NCBI GenBank assembly: GCA_964537975.1
Contig: CAZIDP010000011.1
Location: forward strand, 1-64,000
Source: SCBR16-9 sp964537975
GTDB lineage: Bacteria; Hydrogenedentota; Hydrogenedentia; Hydrogenedentales; SCBR16-9
Direction: 5' to 3'
DNA length: 64,000 nt
Position 1 is the stretch's first letter, and every line of letters begins with the position of its first letter. The translations under genes were made by a program, and so were the position numbers. The notes beneath the pieces are model-generated. The model made no database searches. It worked only from the letters and a program-made list of their open reading frames with translations, and was not told the DNA's origin. Positions 52,223 to 61,546 of the stretch are shown here, piece by piece.

Positions 52223-53072
52223 GATCTATTAACAAAGACAGGTCGAGCGACATTGAGGAATGCGTTATACTGCCTACGGAAACAATATTTACGCCCGTTT
52301 CCGCGATACTTCGTATACGCTTCAGGGTGACATTGCCACTGGCTTCCAATTGCGGAGGATGATGCCCTGATTTGGCTGCATGTTCGTGTACTATGCGGAC
52401 AGACTCTTTCAGTTCCGGTATGTCCATGTTGTCCAGCATGATGATTTGCACGCCGAGATTCAGTGCCTCCTGAAGTTCCTCATAATTGCGTACTTCCACT
52501 TCAATACCCATCAGATGGTGCGCATTGTGTCGCGCTCGTTCTACGGCAGCACGAATACCACCCGATGCCGCGATATGGTTTTCCTTGATGAGTATGCCGT
52601 CGATAAGGGAATGCCGATGGTTCGCGCCACCTCCGTGTACCACCGCGGCTTTCTCCAGGTCCCGGAGGAGCGGCGTCGTCTTTCTTGTCGCACAGATTCG
52701 ACAGGGCAGGCCATCCAACGCCGACACAAATGCTGAAGTTTCCGTAGCGATACCCGACAGATGCTGGATAAAGTTCATGGCCGTGCGTTCCGCCATCAAC
52801 GCGGCACGGGAACGCGCGGTAAACCTGGCCAGTATAATGCCTTTTTCAAAATGCTGACCATCGTGCAGGGCTTCCCAGGTTTCAATTTCGGCATCCATCA
52901 GCTCAAAAGCTCGGCGGAATGGATGCATGCCACTGAGCACACCGGACTGCTTTGCCACCAGCTTGACATTGGAACGCCGCTCCGCGTCTACCGTGGCCAG
53001 CGTGGTAATGTCCTTCCAGGCGTGGTCTTCTTCCAACGCAGCGCGAACCAGTTGTGTCAGCGGATCTTGCAT
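52215..53072 (-). CDS. nadC: Nicotinate-nucleotide pyrophosphorylase (quinolinate phosphoribosyltransferase)
   Basis: Converts quinolinate and PRPP to nicotinate mononucleotide in NAD synthesis. A 285-aa protein with RTAMNFIQHLSGIAT, CRICATRKTTPLLR, VVHGGGANHRHSL, ILIKENHI, EVEVRNYEEL, IMLDNMD and LEASGNVT. ATG 53072 is preceded by GGAG; the longer 53087 start is rejected. It is transcribed with hisS upstream (51-bp gap) and birA downstream. Confidence 0.95.
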   Translation of the reverse strand: MQDPLTQLVRAALEEDHAWKDITTLATVDAERRSNVKLVAKQSGVLSGMHPFRRAFELMDAEIETWEALHDGQHFEKGIILARFTARSRAALMAERTAMNFIQHLSGIATETSAFVSALDGLPCRICATRKTTPLLRDLEKAAVVHGGGANHRHSLIDGILIKENHIAASGGIRAAVERARHNAHHLMGIEVEVRNYEELQEALNLGVQIIMLDNMDIPELKESVRIVHEHAAKSGHHPPQLEASGNVTLKRIRSIAETGVNIVSVGSITHSSMSLDLSLLIDHD

Positions 53073-53123
53073 AGTATCTCCATTCACTCAAATTCCATAC
53101 ATCGGATATTGAATACCACGGGG

Positions 53124-54641
53124 TTAATCAGTGGCCTGGTTACCCAGGATGGCGCGCACCTGCGCCACCATGTCATTTCTGGAAACGGTTATCTGGCCTG
53201 TTTTACCGGCTTCCATATAGGCATCACGTTCCGCTATGTCCGCCCGGCCCGATTTGCCCTCGTGCAGGTCTTTTATGGACACAACGCCTTGAAGCAGCTC
53301 ATCTTCTCCGATGATGACTGCCACCGGAATACCGTAATGGTCGGCATGGGAAAGCTGGTTGCCCATTTGCATTTTCTTTTTGCTTGCAAAAAAGGCTTCG
53401 GTACGAATGCCGGCACTCCGCAATTCTGACGCCAATCGCAAGGTCTCACTTTTGGGAACATTGCCCATGCTAACCACGAGTACCTGCACCGGAGTGCGTT
53501 CTGTTGAGACACATCCCAGGTAAGTCAGCGCGGCCATGAGCCGGTCCAGACCCACGGACATGCCGGTACAGGGGATGGGTTGGTCCTTGAATCGAGAAAC
53601 CAGTCCGTCATAACGTCCGCCCCCCATGATTGAGCCGAATTCCGGCGCCTTGGGCAGAATCATCTCGAACACAGGGCCGGTATAGTAATCCAGTCCACGT
53701 GCCAGACTTGGATCAAAGCGTGCGTGTTGCTCAGCGATTCCCAGTGCTTCCAGGGTGGCCGCCAGCTCCCGCAATTCATCCAGCGCTTCCTGTGCGGTTT
53801 TACTGTCGGACAAGTGCGGCATCAGTGCTTCCACCAGTTCAACGCGGGTGGAGGCTTCCACAGCGATAAAGGCGAGTATTTTGTCGATGGTTACCTCATC
53901 CAGCCCGACCCCTGGAATAGGGTCGCCCGAATCGTCAATACGCCCGGGGCCGAATTCCAGGCGGATATTGTCCAGTCCCACCTTGGCACGCTTGTCTATC
54001 ACCCGCAACACATGCTTCTGGCGGTTGGGATCATCAATTCCACAATCCAACAACAGCGCGTCTATGAGTTTGCGGTTGTTAATCAGCACCGTATAGTCCG
54101 GCACATTCAAGTCACGCATGATGGTACACATTACCGCAATGATCTCACCGTCTGCGGCCACCGTGGGCGCGCCCGCGACATCAATGTCCACCTGGGTAAA
54201 CTGGCGGAAACGGCCAGGGCCAGGCTTGTCCGCGCGCCACACCGGCCCCCAGGCATAACGCCGGAAAGGCGCCTTGAGCTGGTCCGGATATTGCGCCAGC
54301 ATACGGGCAAACGGCACGGTCAGGTCAAACCGCAGAGCAATTTCTTCGCCTTCAGGGCTTTCCAGTCGAAACAATTCCTTGTTTGCCCCCTCACCCCCCG
54401 CGCCAAGCAGAATATCCAGGTATTCCATTGCCGGCGATTCCAAGGGCACAAACCCAAACAACTCGAAAATGTTTTCAATCGTCTGGATAACAGCCTTCCG
54501 TGGAAGCACGGCCTCCGGCAACAAATCCTGAAAACCCTTTAGCGTTCGTGCTTCCACACGCTTAGGTTTACCTGATTTGCCCTTTGGCGCTGATTTGGCA
54601 TCCTGAACCGGCTTTTTCTCCGGCTCCTGAAGTATAGACAT
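53124..54641 (-). CDS. hisS: Histidyl-tRNA synthetase
   Basis: Class II aminoacyl-tRNA synthetase, 505 aa. Motif 2 and histidine-binding regions are visible: RFDLTVPFARML, RYAWGPVWRADKPGPGRF, FTQVDIDVAG and LARGLDYYTGPVFE; the C-terminal anticodon-binding domain spans about 400-490. The N-terminus has a Lys-rich extension of about 35 residues before GFQDLLP. ATG 54641 is preferred to TTG 54653. It is probably the first gene of the hisS-nadC-birA-coaX-lptCAB operon. Confidence 0.95.
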   Translation of the reverse strand: MSILQEPEKKPVQDAKSAPKGKSGKPKRVEARTLKGFQDLLPEAVLPRKAVIQTIENIFELFGFVPLESPAMEYLDILLGAGGEGANKELFRLESPEGEEIALRFDLTVPFARMLAQYPDQLKAPFRRYAWGPVWRADKPGPGRFRQFTQVDIDVAGAPTVAADGEIIAVMCTIMRDLNVPDYTVLINNRKLIDALLLDCGIDDPNRQKHVLRVIDKRAKVGLDNIRLEFGPGRIDDSGDPIPGVGLDEVTIDKILAFIAVEASTRVELVEALMPHLSDSKTAQEALDELRELAATLEALGIAEQHARFDPSLARGLDYYTGPVFEMILPKAPEFGSIMGGGRYDGLVSRFKDQPIPCTGMSVGLDRLMAALTYLGCVSTERTPVQVLVVSMGNVPKSETLRLASELRSAGIRTEAFFASKKKMQMGNQLSHADHYGIPVAVIIGEDELLQGVVSIKDLHEGKSGRADIAERDAYMEAGKTGQITVSRNDMVAQVRAILGNQATD

Positions 54642-55244
54642 AGCAATAACCAATCTTTTGTAACTGCGGTGTTTTACCGGACAGGGTATTCAGCAATCGC
54701 GACATAACAGATACACACCCGTATCCGCGCCTGCGCCCCAAGCCTGTCCAAAACAACCATCACGATGACACGTTTCTATCAGAGCAATTCCTATGCCCAT
54801 GATTGGAAACCGGGAATAAGACAAGCTCCGGTAAAACGACGTGGAAACAGGTGGGGAAAAGGCGATTCCTGGCCTTATATGCGACACTGATACCCTGTAA
54901 ATTTTAGCAGAGAAAGGGGGAAAGGGTCAAAGTACAGGGGAGACTGCGTTTCGCATGGCACCTATTCCGAATTGCTCCAGGAAGCGCGCCGCAATCACCC
55001 CCGAGATATCCCGGCCACCGGTTCGACCCGGATTACGCTGAAGCACCCCACTGCGCAGCCATGACATCAGCGCGACAGGGGAGCGCCTTTGTTCCTGCTA
55101 TGGAGCCATTGGTATAAAATGCATATTTGCATTGTGGTTATATGCATTTGTATGAAAACACCTAATGTGCAAAATCATGAACAACATTAGTAGAATAGTC
55201 AGTTATATTGACCCGCAAGAAGTGATGTTCTTATAGGTTGAATT
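54642..55244. other. Intergenic region upstream of hisS
   Basis: About 600 bp. It should contain the hisS operon promoter near 54650-54900. A GC-rich part (54927-55100) holds the remnant-like small ORF, and from 55120 the DNA becomes AT-rich, marking the start of an accessory segment. Confidence 0.45.
54927..55067 (-). pseudogene. Possible gene remnant, 46 codons
   Basis: A minus-strand frame from ATG 55067 to TGA 54927 reads as a plausible protein C-terminus (GGRDISGVIAARFLEQFG) and stays open about ten codons upstream of the ATG before a TAG. Its GC-rich codons contrast with the AT-rich DNA to its right. No family recognised; it may be the end of a decayed gene or chance. Confidence 0.2.
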
Positions 55245-55637
55245 TCAGTTGTGCGTCAACCAAAGTCCACGCAATGCAACGAACAATCCGATCGTGAACA
55301 AGACGAGTGACAGACAAAAGAAGACTTTATGCACCCGACCTAATGCCTTCCCACGAGCCTTAGTTTCATCTTTGTCATACGATCTAGACGATTCATATCG
55401 GATGTGATTTATTGGCGCTAGCAACACTAGCCCTATTACTAAGAAGCAGATTGCGATTGTTATTGACTTTGAAAGCGTAGAAAAATCATCATCGGCTAGC
55501 AGCAGCTGTGTTTGAAAAGTCAGTAATGCGAGAATTCCTCCCCCGTTAAGAAGAAACATGCCCTTCACTCCCTGTGAATGAAGCTCAGCCCTACGGTTTG
55601 CCCTTAATTTATAATCTTCCGGTTCTCTCTCAGCCAT
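55245..55637 (-). CDS. Small membrane protein, unknown function
   Basis: A 130-aa protein with three likely membrane segments: GMFLLNGGGILALLTFQ, ITIAICFLVIGLVLLAPI and VFFCLSLVLFTIGLFVAL. The N-terminus is charged and there is a polar loop (YESSRSYDKDETKARGKAL) between segments 2 and 3. ATG 55637 has a strong GGAGAGG upstream. No family named. It is the last of three same-strand genes in AT-rich accessory DNA, a setting in which small membrane proteins can be effectors of anti-phage systems; that role is speculative. Confidence 0.6.
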   Translation of the reverse strand: MAEREPEDYKLRANRRAELHSQGVKGMFLLNGGGILALLTFQTQLLLADDDFSTLSKSITIAICFLVIGLVLLAPINHIRYESSRSYDKDETKARGKALGRVHKVFFCLSLVLFTIGLFVALRGLWLTHN

Positions 55638-55714
55638 CAACCTCTCCTTTCTGTATCATAATGCCCGTCCAGCTTGAACACCTCGTAATTACCATTACCC
55701 TAAAAACATTGTTA

Positions 55715-56668
55715 TCACTCAAGTGTGAAAACTTTCTTCAAAATCGGATCGTTTTCAATCAGAAAATTATCCAAATTTAGAAATGACTTACCTAAGTCGT
55801 TTAATGAGAGCAGTAATCTGTATTTCTCCACCTCTCCATTCTCATAACATGGGCTTAGTTCTCCTGGAGGGCTATACCATTCTTCAAATGGGATTGTAAA
55901 AAATGGCGTATTTGTTTCTTTGTCATACCAAGTGAAACATTCGTCATACCACACATTCCGCATGTACTCTTCATGTGCCTCCAGGTCCATTTCATAATCT
56001 GCCCAAGGCAATAAATGACCTATTATCTCTTTAATAGAAGTTTCAGGAGCGTATGTAGTTGGCCAGATCTCCGATTCCACGTCACTCTTAGAATCACAGC
56101 CGATAATGATTTGGAATCGTGGTAATGATTTATTTATCCAGTCTTCAAACTCTATGTACACTACTTCGCCAGTGGCAACTAGATTTATCCACTTTCTATC
56201 GAGCTTGAGTCTCATCAGTTTCTGAATATATGGAGGTGGCTGGAGGAGTTGCCGAAGGGCTTGCAGGGAGTGTTCATTCAACTGATTTTCTTTAGGTATT
56301 TCGATTTTCCACAGATTTCCAGTACAAGTTGATGTTTCTGCTTCAACTCTCTCCCAGAATAGTTCGTTTCGATCAGGATGAAATAATATAATTATTATCG
56401 GAAGCATATGATTAGACCAGTATTCAATATGGCGATTATCTGTTCTAAATACATATGCAGCTTCTGTCTCCTCCTTAAAATAACTAGTGCCAGACTTCAC
56501 TTGGATTCCGATCAACGCTCCAGTGGGTTTCCTCCCTTCAACTATTTCAACTTGGGCATCAATACCAAAGTCATTCTGATGTTGTTCACGGAATAACCAT
56601 CCATGGGAGGAGAAGAATGTCTCAACTCTACTGATACCAATTCTGTCAATTATAGGTTTTTCAGACAT
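55715..56668 (-). CDS. DUF4365 nuclease-like protein
   Basis: A 317-aa protein whose first ~150 residues match DUF4365 (PF14280): RIGISRVETFFSSHGWLFRE, then FGIDAQVEIVEG and GIQVKSGTSYF. The D-(x)-E-(x)-Q-x-K arrangement is that of PD-(D/E)XK-type nuclease folds. The C-terminal half is unrecognised. DUF4365 proteins often occur in defence or mobile regions. The start MSEKPIID (56668) is likely. It is followed 77 bp later by the membrane protein gene and preceded by the exonuclease-BRCT gene. Confidence 0.8.
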   Translation of the reverse strand: MSEKPIIDRIGISRVETFFSSHGWLFREQHQNDFGIDAQVEIVEGRKPTGALIGIQVKSGTSYFKEETEAAYVFRTDNRHIEYWSNHMLPIIIILFHPDRNELFWERVEAETSTCTGNLWKIEIPKENQLNEHSLQALRQLLQPPPYIQKLMRLKLDRKWINLVATGEVVYIEFEDWINKSLPRFQIIIGCDSKSDVESEIWPTTYAPETSIKEIIGHLLPWADYEMDLEAHEEYMRNVWYDECFTWYDKETNTPFFTIPFEEWYSPPGELSPCYENGEVEKYRLLLSLNDLGKSFLNLDNFLIENDPILKKVFTLE

Positions 56669-56758
56669 CAATAATTTCAATTGCTTTCTACCTATGAAAA
56701 ATTATTCTCACGTGCTGCACAAACAGCATACAGCAAAACGAGTAATAACTTTAGGAAT

Positions 56759-57637
56759 TTATTTGGCAATTGCACTCGTAAGTTTTGCCAATTCTTTAAA
56801 GTCGCTTTCTCTAAGAATTCTTATCGGGTTTCCTTTATTAATGAGTTCTTCTGCTTTCCTATGCTTAGAACTCTTTTCATGGCCAGCAAGCCTCTTTGTA
56901 TCTTGATCTCCCACGACTAGTATAGTTGTCTGCTTTGTAACTCCAGACGCTACTTGGCACCCAAGGGTTGCAGCTAAATCAGCTGCCTCTCGCCGTGGTA
57001 ACTCAAGCATCCCAGTAAAGACAAGTACCTCACCATTAAGTGTGCCGTCAGGGTTTCCTTCGCGTCTGATAATTGAGTCAGAACTTGCAGATGATAAATT
57101 AATTGGCTGCCGTACTCTTTTGAACCAACTTTCAATATCCATTTTACTTTCATTGATTGCAGCGATAAAAATCATAGCTGCAGCCTTAGCATCTTCCAAG
57201 GCATCATGATGTTTGAAGTCATAGCCTATCAATTTACAGACGTCATACAGACCGTATCCCTTCCATGCGCATTCTGGCCAAGTTCGGCGTGCTACCTGAG
57301 CCGAATCAAGCCAGACACTTTGTGGTAGGCTTACCTGATACCGCTGGGCTGCTCGATGAATCGCCACTCGATCAAAGTGTGAATGACACACAACTACGTA
57401 ACCTTCAAGATATAAACTAAGTATATCAACTAATTCAGGAAAAGTCGGTGAGTCTTGGACGGCGGACTTATCAATACTATGAATTGACACATTCACATCA
57501 TCGAAATAGTCCTCTGGATTAACATAAGATTTCCATTCATCCGTGATGACAGAATTTTCACATCTAGCAATTCCAATCTGACAGATTGAAGCCAAATCAG
57601 CATTCGCAGTCTCAACATCAATGGCCACAAATTTCAT
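56759..57637 (-). CDS. DEDDh exonuclease-BRCT protein (DnaQ-like)
   Basis: A 292-aa protein. The N-terminal 3'-5' exonuclease domain of DNA polymerase III epsilon type has AIDVETANAD (catalytic Asp and Glu), CHSHFDRVAIHRA and HHDALEDAKAAA (His and Asp). It is joined to a C-terminal BRCT domain (about 200-275: LVFTGMLELPRREAADLA, GCQVASGVTKQTTILVVGD). This fusion is known among exonucleases of uncertain role in repair or defence. AAGGAG lies 12 bases before the ATG. Confidence 0.88.
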   Translation of the reverse strand: MKFVAIDVETANADLASICQIGIARCENSVITDEWKSYVNPEDYFDDVNVSIHSIDKSAVQDSPTFPELVDILSLYLEGYVVVCHSHFDRVAIHRAAQRYQVSLPQSVWLDSAQVARRTWPECAWKGYGLYDVCKLIGYDFKHHDALEDAKAAAMIFIAAINESKMDIESWFKRVRQPINLSSASSDSIIRREGNPDGTLNGEVLVFTGMLELPRREAADLAATLGCQVASGVTKQTTILVVGDQDTKRLAGHEKSSKHRKAEELINKGNPIRILRESDFKELAKLTSAIAK

Positions 57638-58132
57638 AGCTATAGACTCCTTTACATTGCCAAACTATAATTTGAATGAATATATAATAAATTCATATGC
57701 TTTTCATTTTTACTTGAAAATGGCATCTTGGAACATGACACCAAAGGTGTCGCTAATCCAGTTCATCAATTTCGTGTCGTTGAATCAGCCATCTGTGAGA
57801 CCACTTTAGTATTTGATCAGTACTTTACTAACCCTGAGCACTTTTATGGCATCATAGCTGTTGGCATATCGCAAGTCAAGTGTATGAAACCAAGTCCAAG
57901 TTTTAGTGAAATTGGATTATTATATGCAGCATATTTAAACACAAACAACCGAACAACACCGGTTTTTCCTAAAAATAGTATACTGCTGTTATTTCTTGAA
58001 CTTTATGCAGTCTGTCCGTTGACCACGTTTTCACCCGAGTCCCGCATTTCCTGAATGAACATTGTCGACACGAAAATAGTGGTCTGTACGGACTCGTTTA
58101 CAAGCGCTGGGCCCCTGGGTGAATTCCTTGTT

Positions 58133-58199
58133 TTATACCCCGTCCAGGTGGGCAACGGGTATCCATTTTCGGACGGCGTTGATCAGCGCAATGGCTTTC
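58133..58199 (-). pseudogene. Duplicated 3' end of pabB
   Basis: 58140-58199 matches 59744-59803, the last 20 or so codons of pabBC, in the same orientation with only a few mismatches. The copy still reads ALINAVRKWIPVAHLDG and has its own stop (TAA at 58133). Upstream of that the similarity ends. The two copies bracket the ~1.5-kb segment with the PEP-CTERM gene, as attL/attR do around integrated islets. Confidence 0.8.
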
Positions 58200-58563
58200 C
58201 CTGTTGAAACTGCTTAAAGGGGAATGCCTCACTTCACCTCCTGCACTTCGCCTTACTTCAAATTCTAGCAACGATTTTCACATGTCATGTTATCATCCCT
58301 GATGATGTGTCCATCAGCACCAAAAGCAACTCATCTGAAAATGGTGGGTGATTTTTTGTGTATAAATCGCTTGCTCGATACAACAAATTCTGCAAAAACT
58401 TCAGTGCTTATATATTGAAATACATTTTTTACCATTATTACTAGACTAGCCTCTTCAAATAAAATTGTTATATACTTTGTAATATATATAAACAACAAAT
58501 ATTTGTCATGTTTGATATGGTATTGTTGAAATCACGTCAATTTTTTCACTTCAAGAAAATGAA

Positions 58564-58579
58564 ATACTATATATAGTAT
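58564..58579. repeat. 16-bp perfect AT palindrome
   Basis: ATACTATATATAGTAT, followed by further related inverted segments (ATAGTATATAATACC, then ATATTGTATACC). It lies about 320 bp upstream of the PEP-CTERM start. It may melt easily or bind a regulator; no direct evidence. Confidence 0.5.
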
Positions 58580-58897
58580 CACAAATAGTATATAATACCA
58601 TATATTGTATACCATATTGATGCTCCAGCGTATTATTCACATGGCATGAAATTTGCTAAATATCATAAAAAGATTGGTACTGACGCACACAGTTATGTTA
58701 TGTGATGAAAGAATGTAAACGTAATTTCCATCAACTTACTTTATGAGGATATGCCATAGAATATTTTGAATTACGATCCGAAATGATGCCGCTAATGTGA
58801 TGTGAATTTCCGATTCGCTCACAAGTATAAGTGCGTATAGAAAAACTACAAGAGGTTGACGAAAAATTCAACGGATAAGAAAATAAGGAATAGTGAA

Positions 58898-59641
58898 ATG
58901 GTAAAACGTCTTTTAATCTTTAGTGTATTAATGGTCTTGATTAATTTTAGCTCTAATGCAACAAGTATATTGGTATCACAAAGTACAGGAATTAGTGGTT
59001 ATGGATACGGATACAGTGCTTGGACCAACTTCACTAATGCGTTAGATACTGCATCTGGAAATGGTGTAGATGTCGTTTCTAATTTCACCGATTTAAGTCT
59101 AATGCTAACCTATGATGCATTGCTTCTTGACCAGCGTTGGACTTCTGGATCATTGCAGGCGGGTGAAGCTGCCAATATTGCAACTTTCATCGCCACTGGT
59201 AAGCGAGTACTGATGATGGGTGAGAATAACAGTTGGACCAGCTGGAATAACGGAATTCTATCCATTGTGGGCGGGAGTTATGGTAGTGAGTATGAAGGAG
59301 ATACATCATCCACTTTAGCGCATCCACTTACAGCAGGTGTAAACACAGTATACCTCCCTACGGCTGGACGTGCTGTCGGCGGAACAGCACTCTTTGACCA
59401 GAATTTTGCAACGCTCTGGGGAGCAGGAAATGTCCTTACGGTACTTGATGTAAATGTTTTGTCAAATTTTTCGTGGAATACTGAAGATAACGGCATATTT
59501 GCTACGAATGTGGCCAATTGGTTGGCTGAAAAACCAAGTGTTCCGCCCATCTCCGATCCTATCCCGGAACCAGCTACCCTAACATTACTTGGCCTGGGTA
59601 TGGCGGGCATAGCGTATCGTCGCCTGCGAAAAAGAGCATAA
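58898..59641 (+). CDS. PEP-CTERM sorting-domain protein
   Basis: A 247-aa exported protein: N-terminal signal (KRLLIFSVLMVLINFSS), a mature region rich in Gly, Ser, Thr and Asn, and a C-terminal sorting signal PEPATLTLLGLG with a hydrophobic stretch and the Arg-rich tail RRLRKRA. Exosortase would recognise this signal; no exosortase gene is in the window. AAGGA lies eight bases before ATG 58898, so the longer 58856 start is rejected. The middle region (YDALLLDQRW, GKRVLMMGEN) hints at a ThuA/DUF4350-like Rossmann fold, a weak inference. The gene sits inside the pabB-end direct repeat. Confidence 0.85.
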   Translation: MVKRLLIFSVLMVLINFSSNATSILVSQSTGISGYGYGYSAWTNFTNALDTASGNGVDVVSNFTDLSLMLTYDALLLDQRWTSGSLQAGEAANIATFIATGKRVLMMGENNSWTSWNNGILSIVGGSYGSEYEGDTSSTLAHPLTAGVNTVYLPTAGRAVGGTALFDQNFATLWGAGNVLTVLDVNVLSNFSWNTEDNGIFATNVANWLAEKPSVPPISDPIPEPATLTLLGLGMAGIAYRRLRKRA

Positions 59642-59736
59642 TGTGATGCCAACATAGCTCATCAATTCATTAATCTTTTGCCTGTGTGGTCTTGGAGTTA
59701 CATCTGAGGCCACGCTTTTTACTATGTACATTTTCA

Positions 59737-61512
59737 CTATAAGCCGTCCAGGTGGGCAACGGGTATCCATTTTCGGACAGCATTGATCAGCGCAAAGGCT
59801 TCCGCGTGCTGGAGGCTGGCCCTGGTCAGCACCTTTTCCCGAATGTTACCTGATGCCAGGAGTTGTGTCCGGTAACACCCTGCCAGCAGACCGCTCGCAA
59901 CCGGTGGCGTCCACCATTGGCCATCGAGCTTTACTACGAGATTCGCTGTTGTGGCTTCGGTCAATTCGCCGTCCGCATTCCAGAGCAACACATCGTTGTA
60001 ACCGGGATAGGCATGCATGAATTGCTCATATACTTGCCGGTGTGTTGTCTTGTGGTAAAGGAAAACATCCTGCCGGTCTACTGGAAACTTGGCCAGTGCA
60101 ACACGTACCGGGGTGGTAGCAGGTGCAATTGCCTGGTTGATATCGAAGCTGCCATCCTGGTGCAGCAGCAGGCGTACCTTACGGGGTTCTCCGGCGAGTT
60201 GGGCAGCAAATTCGGTTAACGTTTGGCGTATGCGGGTACGGTCAAATGGAATGCCCCAATAGGTCGCGCTCTGTTCCAAACGCTTCAGATGCTCTTCCAG
60301 CAGAAAATAACCTGCGGCATCGTACAGCAACGATTCCAGCAGGGAAAACTCCGGAATGTGACTTTGCAGAACCTTCGCTTTTATCAGGCATTCTTCGTAT
60401 TCGGCATCAATACCCGAGTCCCAGGTAATACCGCTGCCCACGGCATACTGCACCTGCTGTGTTTGCGTATTATGCAGTAAAGTGCGGATAGCCACGTTAA
60501 ATTCCATATCACGGTTCGGTGCTACATGGCCAATCGCGCCACAATACACCCCACGTGGATAATGCTCCAAGGTTTGTATGATCCGCATGGTCTCAACCTT
60601 GGGCGCGCCCGTTACCGACGCCGGGGGGAACAGTGCCTGAAAAATCTGTGCGAGTCCGGCACGGGTGGTACAACGTACCTGGCTGGTCATCTGCCATACC
60701 GTAGGATAGGCTTCAATCGCGTACAAGTCTTCTACATGCACCGTGCCCGGATCGCTGATCCGCCCGAGATCATTGCGCACCATATCCACAATCATGACAT
60801 TTTCAGCCTGCTCTTTCTCCGAAGTCCGCAACTCATTTTTCAGTCGCTGGTCTTCCTCCACCCAATAACCACGCCGCCGGGTACCTTTCATGGGCTTACT
60901 GCGCAGAAGATTCCCGGACAAACTGAAAAATAATTCCGGAGATAAGGACAGAATCTGGTGTTGCCCGGTATCGAGGTACGCACTGTAGTTGGCCGGTTGA
61001 CTTTTATACAACAGTTGAAACCAGGCAAAGGGGTCGCGCTCGGCCAGGGCATTCAGCGGGAAGGTGAAATTGACCTGGTAGGTGTCACCTTTTCCTATAT
61101 GGGTCTGAATATCCCGGATTGCCTGTTGATAAGTCGCACGTTCTATTCCAGGTTGCCAATTTATTTCTGTGGAAGTGTCTGCTGGCGACGGCGTCAAAGG
61201 CCAGGGCGCGACTGTTGGTGCCTGGTATATGCCAAACCAGACCAACGGCAACCCTTTCAATGGAGGATGCACAGTCAATGCCACATCGAATGCCGGGGCC
61301 GCCTCGTAAGCAACAAACCCCACGGCATGATACCCGCGCTGTGTTGCTGCTTCTACCGCATCCAGACAGGCAACAACCTCCTCCAGGCAATCCGTCTGTA
61401 TGATGTCAACCGGTTCACTAAACCAATAGGCCTGGTTGCCTCGGGGCAGTATGGCAGTGCCTGGGTGACGTGGTGGGGTCTTGTGATCTGTATGCGGAAA
61501 ATGTTTCGTCAT
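59737..61512 (-). CDS. pabB: Aminodeoxychorismate synthase I/4-amino-4-deoxychorismate lyase fusion
   Basis: Bifunctional PabB-PabC protein (591 aa) making p-aminobenzoate for folate. The N-terminal chorismate-binding domain (about 1-375) shows GDTYQVNFTFPL, MKGTRRRG, EKEQAENVMIVDMVRNDLG and PPASVTGAPKVETM. The C-terminal aminotransferase class IV domain (about 385-591) has EEHLKRLEQSA, VLLWNADGELTEATTAN and PPVASGLLAGCYR. ATG 61512 with AGAG upstream was preferred to 61527. The last ~60 bp are duplicated 1.6 kb downstream. No pabA glutaminase gene is adjacent. Confidence 0.93.
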   Translation of the reverse strand: MTKHFPHTDHKTPPRHPGTAILPRGNQAYWFSEPVDIIQTDCLEEVVACLDAVEAATQRGYHAVGFVAYEAAPAFDVALTVHPPLKGLPLVWFGIYQAPTVAPWPLTPSPADTSTEINWQPGIERATYQQAIRDIQTHIGKGDTYQVNFTFPLNALAERDPFAWFQLLYKSQPANYSAYLDTGQHQILSLSPELFFSLSGNLLRSKPMKGTRRRGYWVEEDQRLKNELRTSEKEQAENVMIVDMVRNDLGRISDPGTVHVEDLYAIEAYPTVWQMTSQVRCTTRAGLAQIFQALFPPASVTGAPKVETMRIIQTLEHYPRGVYCGAIGHVAPNRDMEFNVAIRTLLHNTQTQQVQYAVGSGITWDSGIDAEYEECLIKAKVLQSHIPEFSLLESLLYDAAGYFLLEEHLKRLEQSATYWGIPFDRTRIRQTLTEFAAQLAGEPRKVRLLLHQDGSFDINQAIAPATTPVRVALAKFPVDRQDVFLYHKTTHRQVYEQFMHAYPGYNDVLLWNADGELTEATTANLVVKLDGQWWTPPVASGLLAGCYRTQLLASGNIREKVLTRASLQHAEAFALINAVRKWIPVAHLDGL

Positions 61513-61546
61513 GGAATCTCTGCGCAATTCTGGCTCTTAACGCGGG

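Larger units (their letters stand above)
57638..58897. other. AT-rich gap before the PEP-CTERM gene
   Basis: About 1.26 kb. The frame 57728-58054 has no recognisable domain and is not accepted. The gap contains a copy of the pabB 3' end at 58133-58199. From 58380 to 58700 it is extremely AT-rich, with repeated TATA-type palindromes, including a perfect 16-bp one at 58564-58579. Confidence 0.45.

Noticed and set aside
53724..54542. 272-codon ORF antisense to hisS
   Set aside because: It is a shadow frame; hisS motifs are complete on the other strand.
57728..58054. 108-codon ORF upstream of the PEP-CTERM gene
   Set aside because: No ribosome site, no domain and low-complexity AT-rich codons.
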